From: Erinaceus europaeus
Lineage: Eukaryota > Chordata > Mammalia > Eulipotyphla > Erinaceidae
Assembly (NCBI RefSeq): GCF_950295315.1
Contig: NW_026647180.1
Coordinates: 558,001-622,000, forward strand
Reading direction: 5' to 3'
Length of the DNA stretch: 64,000 nucleotides
Part shown: in pieces, positions 1-12,998 of the stretch
Layout: every line of letters begins with the position of its first letter
How positions within the stretch are numbered: position 1 is the first letter of the stretch
Program-made: the position numbers and the translations under genes
Notes under the pieces: model-generated
The model's input: only the letters and a program-made list of their open reading frames with translations
The model's database searches: none
What the model was told of the DNA's origin: nothing

Positions 1-488
1 CAACTAGGAGCACAGCTATCCCGGGGTCAGGAGGTCTGCCAGCCTGCTAGGTCCTGGAGGGATTCCTGAGTATGTCCTCAGGGCCCAAGTGGTAACACGT
101 GTTTCCAATTGCTTTTATTAGCATCAGCCAGGCCCTCAGGTGAGGTGTGGGGCTGTGAGCTCCACTGGAAGCTCTGAATTCAGCCAATGGAGGCATCCAT
201 CTTTCTTGTGTCTGTCCATAGCAAGGGCCCGGGGAGTTTCTGCTTCCTGCAAGCAGAGAGACTTTGTATGGGACACTCATGCATGCCTACTTCTGGGAAT
301 CTCTCTGAGTGTGATGTGTGGACACCAGGACACCATGATCAGGGATGTGAGGCCAGAGGAGCAATTGCCTTAGCCGCACCCAAAGGGTAGGTGTAAGGGG
401 CCGGGTTCATCCACTATTGTTTGGTCTAACACAGTTCCCATCTAGGTTGAAACACATCTCTTTCTGGGTACTTTCTGTGCTTGTAATC

Positions 489-1410
489 TGCTGCCCTGAG
501 CAGTGGCCTGAGAGCCTGGAGCCTGAGTAGGCAGCCAAATGTGACTGGACAGGCTCATGCCCCTGAATTCTGAGGGGTTCCCCAGCTTCCCCTGTTGGCA
601 GTGTTTGGATGATAGATAGTGAGGCATGGGATTGAATAGGGAACTCAGGAGATTTAGACATGAGAGTCCCTTTGCATATGCATTCTTGCTTAGCCAGAAT
701 CTGGGGTAGCTGGCTTGCCCTGACCAGCTAGGTTCTCTATACATAAGTTGCAGGTGAGGCTGGCTACCTTGCCACCCATGCTGTGAGACTACTACATGTG
801 AGCTCTGAGCACACACAGACACACAAAGTCAGACAGAAAGACAGACAGACAGACACACACACACACACACACACATTACTGTCAGGTATGATAGTACAGC
901 ATATAGTGATGGCTGGAGCTGTCTGGGGTCTGTGGACATGACAACTGCTGCCTTACAATCTCTACAATCTGCTGCCCTGAGCAGTGGACTAGAGCCTGGA
1001 GGCTGAGTAGGCAGCCAAACGTGACTGGACAGGCTCAAGCCCCGGAACTCTGAGGGGTGCCCCAGCTTCCCCTGAATGATAGATAGTTAGGCATGGGATT
1101 GAATAGGGAACTCAGGAGATTTAGACATGAGAGTCCCTTTGCATATGCATTCTGGCTTAGCCTGAACTGGGCTAGCTGGGTTGCACTGACCAGCTAGGTT
1201 CTCTGTACATAAGTTGCAGGTGAGGCTGGCTACCTTGCCACCCATGCTCTGAGACTACTACAGGTGAGCTCTGAGCACACACAGACACACACAGTGAGAC
1301 AGACAGACAGACACACACACATTACTGTCAGGTCTGGTAGTACAGCATATGGTGAAGGCTGGGGCTGTCTGGGGTCTGTGGGCATGAGAACTGCTGCCTT
1401 ACAATCTCTA
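489..1410 (+). repeat. 480-bp tandem duplication inside copy L1
   Basis: The stretch beginning 'ctgctgccctgagcagtgg' at 489 starts again at 969, and the same series of landmarks follows in both copies. These are 'gcagccaaa', 'gtgactggacaggctca', 'gatagatagt', 'caggagatttagacatgag', the (CA)n tract and 'attactgtcagg'. The second copy lacks 'ttggcagtgttt'. No other 3-kb copy in the window has this doubling, so it arose within L1. The two copies differ by scattered substitutions, so it is not very recent. Confidence 0.8.
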
Positions 1411-1768
1411 CCATGCCAGATTTGAACCTGTCATCAATGACCACAGTGTCAGAGGTTTTGAATTCTGAGACACTGAAGTGGGAGAGGTTTTTGCCCTGAG
1501 GCTTGCACTGGGAACTAGCAGCTGCCCTGTGTGTGTTGCCAGACTAGGAAACTTGTGGTGACAGTCCATGTTGAGAGTCTCCTGGATGAGTCCCTTCTAG
1601 AGCCTTTTTCGATCGGTCCTGATGGAGCTGCATATAGCTAATGATTTGGAGATTTTACTCCTTTGGACAATTCTTTCCCTGATGCACAGTTTCTCTCCTG
1701 GTTTTAGCAATCAATTGTCTGAATTTCATATCGAATACATTGTAGAAAATGAGTACATCAGTGTCTAG

Positions 1769-1769
<1 letters not shown>

Positions 1770-1818
<49 letters not shown>
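1770..1818 (+). repeat. (CT)n(AT)n compound microsatellite
   Basis: A CT run passes directly into an AT run. The same compound tract sits at the same place in other 3-kb copies (4909-4972, 7801-7877, 58921-58968, 62396-62457) and is nearly lost near 10710 and 63310. Position is conserved and length is variable, as expected of a microsatellite older than the duplication of the family. Confidence 0.9.
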
Positions 1819-2990
1819 GTAACATGTAGAGGTCTGAAAATATTTTTTAGCTAGAGACCTGCACAGCTCTGGACTAGGGTAGTAAAGTGGATACACCTGG
1901 CCCTTCTGAGCCACAGTCATGAGAGACATCTCACAGAGCCATATTTCTTATCACTCTACAAATCTCTCTCAGCACAAACTAACGCTGCCAAATCATGTAC
2001 TTCACTCTTGCTCTTTTTGTCCACCGAGTCCTATCCTAAAACTGTAAATCAAAGAAGAAATAGACATAGTGCATTTCCCTGCACAGAGGACAGGCTGAGG
2101 CAGGACCAGGGAGATGCAATACGCCAGCCTGCATCTTGGCTGGAGCATCATTAAGATTACTTCCAATTTGGAGAGGCAAGGGCAGTTTTGGAGAGTGGGC
2201 TGCCGGCCAAGTGTTGCTTCTCAGAGCGGCTAAGACCTAGATGTTCTAAGTGTTACCTTTCCTCAAAAACATAAAATAGCAATGCCAATTGTAAGAAGTA
2301 TGCATGGGAATGGAGGGTTTGTCTTCAGTGCTCTGGCACTGATCAACACAGGGACAGAATTTCAGTCCTTTTCTGTCTCTGTCATCCTGTCTCTCTGACT
2401 GTCTCTACGTGCCTTCTTCCCTGGGCCCTTACTGGAAGTCAGTGCATGCATCGTGAACTCAGTCGTCCTGGTGTTGAAGTTTTCCTTTCTTTGCCCTTTG
2501 GATTATTTAGTCACCTGCACATGGTGTAGTACAGAGGGGAACTGTGGAGACAGCGTTGCTGCTGCAGGTTCCAGGCATATGTCCATCTGCAGCTGCAGCT
2601 GTCCAGGCCCTCTGTGCCTGACTCCCATTCTCCAGGGCCCTGAGACTGACACTCAGCCTAAATGCAGCCCTCCTCACCTTCCTGCATGGCGTCCTTGTCC
2701 TTATTCCATGAGAGCCCAGGTGAAGAGAGGTGAAACTCTATCCCCCTGGCACACACATTGTGCTTTCCCTCTATTAAGCCAAATGTAAAGGATCTGTGGT
2801 ACTGATGGCCACACCAGTGTCCAGATTTTCCACGCAAAACGGAAGCTTCCAGGGTTCTGAAAGAGGGTGTTTTGATGGCTGTGAAATGTCTTTTCCAAGT
2901 GCCTCATGAGGTTTCAAATCCTTTTGAAAACTGAAGTTCTTTCTTGTATCTAGAGAATATTCTCACCTCTGGCAAGAAGGGCCGCACAAA

Positions 2991-4901
2991 TAGGAGCACA
3001 GCTATCCCGGGGTCAGGAGGTCTGCCAGCCTGCTAGCTCCTGGAGGGATTCCTGAGTATGTCCTCAGGGCCCAAGTGGTAACAGGTGTTCCCAATTGCCT
3101 TTATTAGCAGCATCCAGGCCCTCAAGTGAGGTGTGGGGCTGTGATCTCCGCTGGAAGCTGTGAATTCAGCCAATGGAGGCATCCATCTTTCTTTTGTCTG
3201 TCCATAGCAAGAGCCCGGGGAGTTTGTGCTTCCTGCAAGCAGAGCGACTTTGAATGAGACACTGATGCATGCCTACTTCTGGGAAACTCTCTGAGTGTGA
3301 TGTTTGGACACCAGGACACCATGATCAGGGATGTGAGGAAACAGGAGCAATTGCCCTAGCTGGACCCAAAGGATAGGTGTAAGGGGCCGGGTTCATCAAC
3401 TATTGTTTGGTCAAACACAGTTCCCATCTATGTTGAGACACAGCTCTTTCTGGGTACTTTCAGTGCTTGTAATCTGCTGCCCTGAGCAGTGGACTGTGAG
3501 CCTGGAGGCTGAGTAGGCAGCCAAATGTGACTGAACAGGCTCATGCCCCTGAACTCTGAGGGGTTCCCCAGCTTCCCCTGGATGATAGATAGTGAGGCAT
3601 GGGATTGAATAGGGAACTCAGGAGATTTAGACATGAGGGTCCCTTTGCATATGCATTATGGCTTAGCCAGAACTGGGCTAGCTGGCTTGCCCTAACCAGC
3701 TAGGTTCTCTGTACATAAGTTGCAGGTGAGGCTGGCTACCTTGCCACCCATGCTGTGAGACTACTACATGTGAGCTCTGAGCACACACAGACACACACTG
3801 TGAGACAGACAGACACACACACACACACACACACACACACATTACTGTCAGGTCTGGTAGTACAGCATATGGTGAAGGCTGGGGCTGTCTGGGGTCTGTG
3901 GGCATGAGAGCTGCTGCCTTACAATCTCTACAAGTCAGCTTTGAACCTGTCATCAATGAACACAGTGTAGGAGGTTTTTGAATGATCATCTGTTTCCTGA
4001 AGAAGTGGCTGGTGGGCGGGTCTTCCTGAGACTGCCCAATGAGCATGCTGAAGGGCCATGTGCGCAGTGCTCAAGGTTGCTGGACAATCACTGATTAGGG
4101 CCCTTGACACTCCTGGGCGTGTCAGAGCACACTAGCCATTGATATTGCTGGCAGGGGTTCTGGGCGTGGCCTAGGCGTCTGGCATATCAGAGCATGGCTG
4201 GTGCCCTCTCTGTGGGCCTTCTGAAGTAAGCCCGACAATGGGAGCTCAGAGCTGGCCTTAAAAGGCTGGGCGTGCTTCCAGGAAGTGCGAAGCAGGGTTC
4301 ACCCAGGGCCCTGCCTTGCAGAAGCTGTCCAGTGTGCATGTGTATAACTCCATTTGTGCCTGTGCCTCTGTGGATGTGTGCCTGTGTGTAACTGTGAGAG
4401 TGTGTGTTTGTGTGTGTGTGTGATAGAGGTAGAGAGAGAGAGAACAACAGAATTACTGTGGAACAGGTGATTTTCTGCAAAACACTTGGCACATTCTGAT
4501 TTACAGCTCAATACTGACAGACACCATTGTAGCTCTCCTTGGCCCTTGGTCACATTTCTTATTTTCAGATGTAAAGACACTGAAGAGGGAGAGTTTTTTG
4601 CCCTGAGGCTTGCACTGGGAACTAGCAGCTGCCCTGTGTATGTTGCCAGACTAGGAAACTTGTGGTGCCTGTCCATGTGGAGAGTGTCCTGGATGAGATC
4701 CTTCTCGAGCCTTTTTCGCTCGGTCCTGTTGGAGCTGCATATAGCTAATGATTTGGAGATTTTACTCCTTTCGACAATTCTTTTACTGATGCACAGTTTC
4801 TCTCCAGGTTTTAGCAATCAATTGTCTGAATGTCATATTGCATCCATTGTAGAAAATGACTACATCAGTGTCTTGCTCTCTCTGTCTGTCTCTGTCTGTC
4901 T

Positions 4902-4974
<73 letters not shown>

Positions 4975-5632
4975 ACATGTAGAGATCTGAAAATATATTT
5001 TAGCTAGAGACCTCCACAGCTCTGGATTAGGGTAGTAATGCGGATACACCTGGCCCTTCTGAGCCACAGTCATGAGAGACATCTCACAGAGCCATTCGTT
5101 TACCTCTTGTCACTCACAAAACTCTCTCAGCACAAACTAACATTGCCAAATCCTCTACTTCACTCTTGCTCTTTTTGTCCACCAAGTCCTATCTGAAAAC
5201 TGTAAATCAAAGATGAAATAGACATAGTTCAGTTCCCTGCACACAGGACAGGCTGAGGCTGCATCAGGGAGATGAAATATGCCAGCCTGCATTTGGCTGG
5301 AGCATCACTAAAACTACTTCCAATTTGGAGAGGCAAGGGCAGTTTTGGAGAGTGGGCTGCAGGCCAAGTATTGCTTCTCAGAGTGGGCTATGACCTAGAT
5401 GTTCTAAGTGTAACCTTTCCTCAGAAACATAAAATCACAATGCCACTTGTAAGAAGTATGCATGGGCATGGAGGGTTTGTCTTCAGTGCTCTGGCATTGA
5501 TCAACACAGGGCCAGAATTTGTCCTTTTCAGTCACTGTCATTCTGTCTCTCTGACTGTCTCTATGTGCCTTCTTCTCTGGACTCTTCGTGGAAGTCAGTG
5601 CATGCATCGTTAACTCGGTCTTCCTGGTGTTG
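2991..5632 (+). repeat. 3-kb family repeat, copy L2 (3' truncated)
   Basis: It starts with the 'taggagcacagctatcccgg' head and follows the family order. It differs from L1 in two ways. Between the (CA)n segment and the 'gacactgaagaggga' segment it carries a promoter-like block (3986-4450). It also stops early: after 'cttcctggtgttga' near 5632 the expected 'aattttcctttctttgccc' tail is missing, and the sequence jumps to 'agagagtcaccagggcactgctg', which belongs elsewhere in the unit. Confidence 0.8.
3986..4450 (+). promoter_or_regulatory. Promoter-like block in copy L2
   Basis: The block holds CCAAT at 4036-4040, GGGCGTGTC at 4115-4123, GGGCGTGGC at 4162-4170 and a TATA-like CCTTAAAAGG at 4256-4265, all in one orientation. 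A GT-rich tract follows from about 4370. The only other copy in the window is at 57268-57650, where both GGGCGTG boxes and the TTAAAA are retained and a CCAAT (57343-57347) lies between. Other 3-kb copies lack the block and have a 'ctatttctcttct' segment instead. A pol II promoter, or the U3 of an old LTR, would look like this. That function is inference. No transcript evidence can be drawn from the sequence. Confidence 0.4.
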
Positions 5633-6788
5633 ATATACTAAGAGAGTCACCAGGGCACTGCTGAGCTCTGGCTTGTTTTGTTGGCGATTTCACCTATGTT
5701 TCTGGAGCCTCAGCTTTGTAAGACTCTCTGGCACAAGCCATACTCTGTCTCCTCATAGCCATGCCAGTATACCTCATAGTTTATAATAAAGAAACACATA
5801 CATATATGTATGTATGTATATATATATATATATATATATATCAGTCATTTTTAGAATTGTTGACCTTTTATTTGATCTTATTGCAGAATTACCACATTTA
5901 TAGCAGCCTCCTTATTCAAAATAATTGGTCATATAGTTGGAGCAGGATTCACTACAATTATAAATTAGAAACCTTCCAGGAGCATTTCCAATAGCCTTTC
6001 TATCAGTATCCTTATTGTAATTATCATAGCACAGAACTTGCCACCATTTTCTAGTGTAAGCTTCAATATGTATGTGTTTCTTTTCTTTCTCAGGGATTCT
6101 TAATTTGCCTGGACCCTGAATTGTCAAGGAATATTTGAAGCAGCCCTCTGTTTCTCAGCAGATGTTTTCTATATGTCTTCTGTAATCAGGTCTTCCTGTG
6201 GTTTTTGTTTTTATTTTTTATTTTTTTCAAATCCTCCTAGATCATCCCCATATATTTGCATATTTATTTATATATTTACTCCGATATCACATGAGGGGTC
6301 ATTTCTTCTGCCTGATAGATTTTCTCTTATAATTGAAGGGAACTTCTGACACACAATACATTTCCTTTTGCAGATACTAAACACTTCTACAGCTACTACT
6401 GCACTGTTTTTGACAGTGACATCCAATGCACAATGGATTAGTATTGCATGGCTCTAAAGAGTGTTCCGTATTTAACCTTCAGTGTTTTTAACCTCACAAA
6501 TATTTATTCTGTTTTTTCTTGGGGGATGAATGATTTACAGTCAACAGTTACATGTAATAGTGGCTAAGGGGGTAATTTTTCCCACTTTCCCTGTATTTCT
6601 GTACATCATTTGTAACTTTCTTATTGAGGAGAAGGAAACAGTCATAAATTGAGAGAGCAGGGCCCAAGCAGGAAGAGAGACAGAGAGACAGCTGCAGCTC
6701 TGATTTGCCACTAGCCCAGATTTTATCTAGCTGGGTAAGTGGTTACCAGGGGCTCAAAATGGGGTCCTGGGCTTCCACATAGTTCTCT
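5633..6788 (+). repeat. SINE-like scrap plus ~1 kb AT-rich block (first copy)
   Basis: The first ~150 bp ('accagggcactgctgagctctgg', then 'tggagcctcag') look like an old hedgehog SINE in minus orientation. From about 5800 an AT-rich block follows, with an (AT)n start and 'tttatttgatctta'. It contains 'gatgaatgatttacagtcaacag', which resembles hedgehog LINE 3' sequence, and it ends in SINE-like 'agacagctgcagctctg'. The whole block recurs at 55800-56940 with moderate divergence and the same flanks, so it belongs to a variant of the 3-kb unit. No coding frame is seen. The LINE origin is a guess. Confidence 0.55.
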
Positions 6789-7797
6789 GGCATTCTTGCT
6801 TAGCCAGAATCTGGGCTACTGGCTTTCCCTGACCAGCTAGGTTCTCTATACATAAGTTGCAGATGAGGCTGGCTACCTTGACACCCATTCTCTGAGACTA
6901 TTACAGGTGAGCTCTGAGCACACACAGACACACATACAGACAGACAGACAGACACACACACACACACACACACACACATTACTGTCAGGTCTGGTAGTAC
7001 AGCATATGGTGAAGGCTGGGGATGTCTGGGGTCTGTGGCCATGAGAGCTGCTGCCTTACAATCTCTACAAGCCAGGTTTGAACCTGTCATCAATGAACAC
7101 AGTGTAGGAGGTTTTTGAATTCTGGTCTCTTTCCAACTCATCTATTTCTCTTCTCGCCTTCTCTGTCTCTAACTCTCACATGCTCTCACACACTCTGTCT
7201 TCACTCATTAATATTTTACTTATATATTTATTTTACTGACAGGCCCAGATATACAAATAGAGTTACCAGAGCACTGCTGAGCTCTGGCTTGTTGTGTTGG
7301 CCATTTCACCTAGGCTACTGGAGCCTCAGTTTATAAGTCTTTCTGACACAAGCCATATTCTGTCTCCTCATTTCCATGCTAGTATCACTCAGAGTTTATA
7401 ATAAAGTGATTTTTTGCAAATACTTGGTACATTCTGATTTACAGCTCAATATTGACACCCTGTAGCTCTCTTTGGCCCTTGGTCACATTTCTTTTCAGAT
7501 GTAAAAACACTGAAGAGAGAGAGGTTTTTGCCCTGAGGCTTGCACTGGGAACTAGGAGATGCACTGTGTCTGTTGCCAGACTAGGAAACTTGTGGTGCCT
7601 GTCCATGTGGAGAGTCTCCTTGATGAGTTACTTCTCAATCCTTTTTCGCTCTGTCCCATTGGAGCTGCATATAGCTAATGATTTTGAGATTTTACTCCTT
7701 TGGACAATTATTTTCCTGATGCACAGTTTCTCTCCAGGTTTTAGCAATCAGTTGTCTGTATGTCATATCGAATCCATTGTCGAAAATGACTACATCA

Positions 7798-7880
<83 letters not shown>

Positions 7881-9026
7881 CATATATATATATGTAACAT
7901 ATAGAGGTCTGAAAATATTTTTTTAGCTAGAGAACTGCACAGCTCTGGATTAAGTTAATAATGTGAATACACTTGGCCCTTCTGAGCCACAGTCATGAGA
8001 GACATCTCACAGAGCCATTCGTATACCTCTTATCACTCTACAAATCTCTCTCAGCACAAACTACCGCTGCCAAATCATCTACTTCCCTCTTGCACTATTT
8101 GTCAACCGAGTCCTATCCCAAAATTGTAAATCAAAGAAGAAATAGACAGTGCAGTTCCCTGCACACAGGACAGTCTGAGGCTGGACCAGGGAGATGCATT
8201 ATGTCAGCCTGCATCTTGGCTGGAGCATCACTAAGTCTACTTCCAAATTGGAGAAGCGAGGGCAGTTTTGGAGAGTGGGCTGCAGGCCGAGTGTTGCTTC
8301 TCAGAGTGGGCTAAAACCTAGATGTTCTAAGTGTAATCTTTCCTCACAAACATAAAATAACAATGCCACTTTTAAGAAGTATGCATGGGCATGGAGGGCC
8401 AGAATTTCTGTTCTTTCCAGTCACTGTTATTCATCTCTCTGACTGTCTCTACGTGCCTTCTTCACTGGGACCTTACTGGAAGTCAGTGCACGAATCATGA
8501 ACTCGGTCTTCCTGATGTTGAAATTTTTCTTTCTTTGCCCTTTGGATTATATGGTCTCGTGCATATGGCTTAGTACAGAGGGGAACTGAGGAGACAGCGA
8601 TCCTGCTGCAGGTAATAGTCATATGTCCATCTCCAACTGCAGCTGTCCAGGCCCTCTGTGCTTGACTCCCATTCTCCAGGGCCCTGAGGCTGACACTCAG
8701 CCTAAATGCAGCCCTCCTCAATTCCCTGCATGACATCCTTGTCCTTATTCCATGAGAGCCCAGGTCAAGAGAAGTGAATCTCTATCCCCCTGGCACACAC
8801 ATTGTTTTTTCCTCTAATGGGCCGAATGTAAGGTATCTGTGGTACTGATGGCCACACCAGTGTCCAGATTTTCCATGCAAAACGGAAGCTTCCAGGGTTC
8901 AGAAAGAGGGTGTTTTGATGGCTGTGGAATGTCTTTTCTAAGTGCCTCATGGGGTTTCAAATCCTTTAGAAATCTGAAGTTCTTTCTTGTATCTAGGGAA
9001 TGTTCTCACCTCTGGCCAGAAGGCCC
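6789..9026 (+). repeat. 3-kb family repeat, copy L3 (lacks the head)
   Basis: It begins within the unit at 'ttcttgcttagccagaatctg' and proceeds through the (CA)n tract at 6953-6977, the 'tctcttctcgccttctctg' segment, the SINE-like 'gagcactgctgagctctgg', a long (CT)n(AT)n tract (7801-7877) and the tail. The 'cactgatcaacacaggg' phrase is deleted near 8398. The head block of about 650 bp is absent because the AT-rich block replaces it. No gene is seen. Confidence 0.75.
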
Positions 9027-11890
9027 TCCCATCTATCCCAGGGTCAGGAGGTCTGCCAGCCTGCTAGATCCTGGAGGGATTCCTGAGTATGTCCTCAGGT
9101 CCCAAGTGGCAACAGGTGTTTCCAATTGCATTTATTAACTGCAGCCAGACTTTCAGGTGAGGGGCGGCGCTGTGATCTCCACTGGATGCTCCTTATTTAG
9201 CCAATGGAGGCATCCATCTTCCTTTTGTTAGTCCATAGCAAGGGCTCTGGGAGTTTGTGCTTCCTGCATGGAAAGCAACATTGTATGGGACACTCATGCA
9301 TGCCTACTTCTGGGAAGGTCTCTGAGTGTGATGTGTGGACACCAGGACACCATGATCAGGGATTGTGAGGCCACAGGAGCAATTGCCTTAGTCGGACCCA
9401 AAGGGTAGGTGTAAGGGGCCAGGTTCATCCACTATTGCTTGGTCAAACACAGTTCCCATCTATGATGAAAAACAGCTCTTTCTGGGTTCTTTATGGGCTT
9501 GTAAGCTGCTGCCCTGAGCAGTGGACTTAGAGCCTGGAGGCTGAGTAGGTAGCCAAATGTGACTGGACAGCGTTCTGCCCCTGAATTCTGAGGGGTGCGC
9601 AGCTTCCCCCGTTGGCAGTGTTTGGATGATAGTGAGGCATGAGATTGAATCTGGAACTCAGGAGAGCGAGAAATGAGAGTCCCTTTGCATATGCATTCTT
9701 GCTTAGCCAGAATCTGGGCTAGCTGGCTGGCCCTGACCAGCTAGGTTCTCTGTAAATAAGTTGCAGGTGAGGCTGGCTACCTTGTCACCCTTTCTCTGAG
9801 ACTACTATAGGAGAGCTCTGAGCACACACAGACACACACAGACAGATAGACAGACAAACACACACACACACACATTACTGTCAGGTCTGGTAGTACCGCA
9901 TATGGTAAAGGCTGGGGCTGTCTGTGGTCTGTGGGCATGAGATCTGCTGCCTTACAATCTCTACAAACCAGGTTTGAACCTTTCATCAATGAACAGTGTA
10001 GGAGGTTTTTGAATTCTGGTCTCTTTCCAACTCATCATTCCTCTTCTAGCCTTCTTTGTCTCTAACTCTCACATGCTCTCACACATTCTGTCTTCACTCA
10101 TTAATATTTTACTTATTTACTTATTTTACTGACAGGCCCAGATATACAAAGAGAGTTACCAGAGCACTGCTGGGCTCTGGCTTGTTGTGTTGGCGATTTC
10201 ACCTAGGCTACTGGAGCCTCAGTTTGTAAGTCTTTCTGACACAAGCCATATTCTGTCTCCTCATTTGTATGGCAGTATCACTCAGAGTTTAATAATAAAG
10301 TGATTTTTTTGCAAATAGTTGGTACATTCTGATTACAGCTCAATATTGACACCCTGTAGCTCTCTTTGGCCCTTGGTCACTTTTCTTCTTTTCAGATGTA
10401 AAAACACTGAAGAGGGAGAGGTTTTTGCCCTGAGGCTTGCACTGGGAACTACCAGATGCACTGTGTCTGTTGCCAGACTAGGAAACTTGTGGTGCCTGTC
10501 CATGTGGAGAGTCTCCTTGATGAGTTCCTTCTCAAGCCTTTTTCGCTCTGTCCCGTTGGAGCTGCTTATAGCTAATGATTTTGAGATTTTACTCCTTTGG
10601 ACAATCTTTTCCTGATGCACAGTTTCTCTCCAGGTTTTAGCAATCAATTCTTTGAGTGTCCTATAGAATCCATTGTAGAAAATGACTACATCAGTGTCTC
10701 GCACTCTCTATATATATATGTAACATGTAGAGATCTGAAAATTGTTTTTTAGCTAGAGACCTGCACAGCTCTGGATTAGGGTAGTAATGCGGATACACCT
10801 GGCCCTTCTGAGCCACAGTCATGAGAGACATCTCCCAGAGCCATTCGTTTACCTCTTGTCACTCTATAAATCTGTCTCAGCACAAACTACAGCTGCCAAG
10901 TCATCTACTTCACTCTTGCTCTTTTTGTCCACTGAGTCCTATCCCAAAACTATAAATCAAAGAAGAAAGAGACCTAGTTCAGTACCCTGCACACAGGACA
11001 GGGTGATGCAGGACCGGGGAGATGAAATACGCCAGCCTGCATTTGGCTGGAGCATCACTAAAACTACTTCCAATTTGGACAGGGAAGGGCAGTTTTGGAG
11101 AGTGGGCTGCAGGCCACGTGTTGCTTCTCAGAGTGGCTAAGACCTAGATGTTCTAAGTGTAACCTTTCCTCACAAACATAAAATAACAATGCCACTTGTA
11201 AGAATTATGCATGGGAATGGAGGGTTTGTCTTCAGTGCTCTGGCACTGATCAACACAGGGCCAGAATTTGTCCTTTTCAGTCACTGTCATTCTGTCTCTC
11301 TGACTGTCTCTATGTGCCTTCTTCCTCGGACCCTTCGTGGAAGTCAGTGCATGCATAGTGAACTCGGTCTTCCTGGTGTTGAAATTTTCCTTTCTTTGCC
11401 CTTTGGATTACTTAGTCTCGTGCATATGGCGTAGTACAGAGGAGAACTTAGTAGTCAGCGTTCCTGCTGCAGGTAATAGGCATATGTCCAACTCCAGCTG
11501 CAATTGTCCAGGCCCTCTGTGCTTGACTCCCATTCTCCAGGAGTCCTGTGGCTGACACTCAGCCTAAATGCAGCCTTCCTCCATTTCCTGCACCACATCC
11601 TTGTCCTTATTCCATGAGAGCCAAGGTCAAGAGAAGTGAAACTCTACCACCCTGGCATACACGTTGTGCTTTCCCTCTATTGGGCCGAATGTAAAGGATC
11701 TGTGGTACTGATGGCCACACCAGTGTCCATATTTTCCATGCAAAACGGAAGCTTCCAGGGTTCAGAAAGAGGGTGTCTTGATGGCTGTGAAATGTCTTTT
11801 CCAAGTGCCTCCTGGGGTTTCAAATCCTTTTGAAACCTGATGTTCATTCTTGTATCTAGGGAATATTCTCACCTCTGACCCAAAGGCCCT
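9027..11890 (+). repeat. 3-kb family repeat, copy L4
   Basis: A complete unit of about 2.86 kb, running from 'catctatcccagggtcagg' to 'aaaggccct' before the next head. At its start the 'aactaggagcacag' phrase of the other copies is missing. The (CT)n(AT)n tract has shrunk to a few repeats near 10705-10719. Two near-identical short frames on opposite strands across 10319-10704 recur in other copies only because the DNA is duplicated. They contain no recognisable domain. Confidence 0.8.
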
Positions 11891-12998
11891 CCCAACTAGG
11901 AGCACAGCTATCCAGTGGTCAGGAGGTCTGCCAGCCTGCTAGCTCCTGGAGGGATTCCTGAGTATGTCCTCAGGGCCCAAGTGGTAACAGGTGTTTCCAA
12001 TTGCCTTTATTAGTAGCAGCCAGGCCCTCAGGTGATGGCAGGGCTGTGATCTCCACTGGAAACTCCTAATTCAGCCAATGGAGGCATCCATCTTCCTTTT
12101 GTCTCTCCATAGCAAGGGTCCTGGGAGTTTGTGCTTCCTACAAGCAGAGTGACTTTGTATGGGACACTCATGCATGCCTACTTCTGGGAATCTCTCTGAG
12201 TGTGATGTGTGGACACCAGGACACCATGATCAGGGATTGTGATGCCACAGGAGCAATTGCCTTAGCCGGACCCAAAGGGTAGGTGTAAGGGTCTGGGTTC
12301 ATCCACTATTGTTTGGTCAAACACAGTTCCCATCTATGTTGAAACACATCTCTTTCTGGGTTCATTCTGGGCTTGTAATCTGCTGCCCTGAGCAGTGGAC
12401 TGAGAGTCTGGAGGCTGAGTAGGCAGCCAAACGTGACTGGACAGGCTCCTGCCCCTGAATTCTGAGGCGTGCCCCAGCTTACCCCTTTGACAGTGTTTGG
12501 ATGATAGTGAGGCATGAGATTGAATCGGGAACTCAGGAGAGGGAGACATGAGAGTCCCTTTGCATGTGCCTTCTTGCTTAGCCAGAATCGGGGCTAGCTG
12601 GCTTGCCCTGACCACCTAGGTTCTCTGTACATGAGTTTCAGGTGAGGCTGTCTACCTTGCCACCCATGCTCTGAGACTACTATAGGTGAGCTCTGAGCAC
12701 ACACAGACACAGACAGACAGACACACACACACACACATTACTGTCAGGTCTGGTAGTATAGCATATGGTGAAGACTGGGGCTGTCTGGGGTCTGTGGGCA
12801 TGAGAGCTGCTGCCTTACAATCTCTACAAGCCAGCTTTGAATTTGTCATCAATGAACACAGTGTTGGAGGTTTTTGAATTCTGGTGTCTTTCCAACTCAT
12901 CTATTTCTCTTCTAGCCTTCTCTGTCTCTAACTCTCACATGCTCTCACACACTCTGTCTTCAGTCATTAATATTTTACTTATATACTTATTTTACTGA
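11891..12998 (+). repeat. 3-kb family repeat, copy L5 (truncated by the next region)
   Basis: Head, CCAAT segment, (CA)n tract (12721-12737) and the start of the 'tattttacttatatacttat' segment are present. At about 12998 homology stops abruptly after 'ttattttactgac' and a GC-rich minisatellite begins. The other copies continue with 'aggcccagatatacaaa' here. This is the left breakpoint between the 3-kb family and the central region. Confidence 0.75.

Larger units (their letters stand above)
1..2990 (+). repeat. 3-kb family repeat, copy L1
   Basis: Head-to-tail member of a dispersed-tandem family. Its landmarks recur in the same order downstream. They are a head with 'ctatcccggggtcaggagg', a CCAAT-bearing segment, a (CA)n tract followed by 'attactgtcaggtctggtag', a 'ctgggaactagcagctgccc' segment, a (CT)n(AT)n tract, a 'cactgatcaacacaggg' segment and a tail ending 'ccctcccaact'. 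I name these blocks A to F in that order. L1 runs from its A block at the window start to the next A block near 2991. It lacks the block between the (CA)n segment and the 'gacactgaag' segment that other copies have, and it carries an internal 480-bp duplication. No long open frame persists across copies. I do not recognise the family. Confidence 0.8.

Noticed and set aside
10319..10704. Overlapping ~100-120 codon frames on both strands, repeated in the 3-kb copies
   Set aside because: No domain recognised, frames break in several copies, and no splice or start context supports a gene. Similarity between copies is at DNA level.
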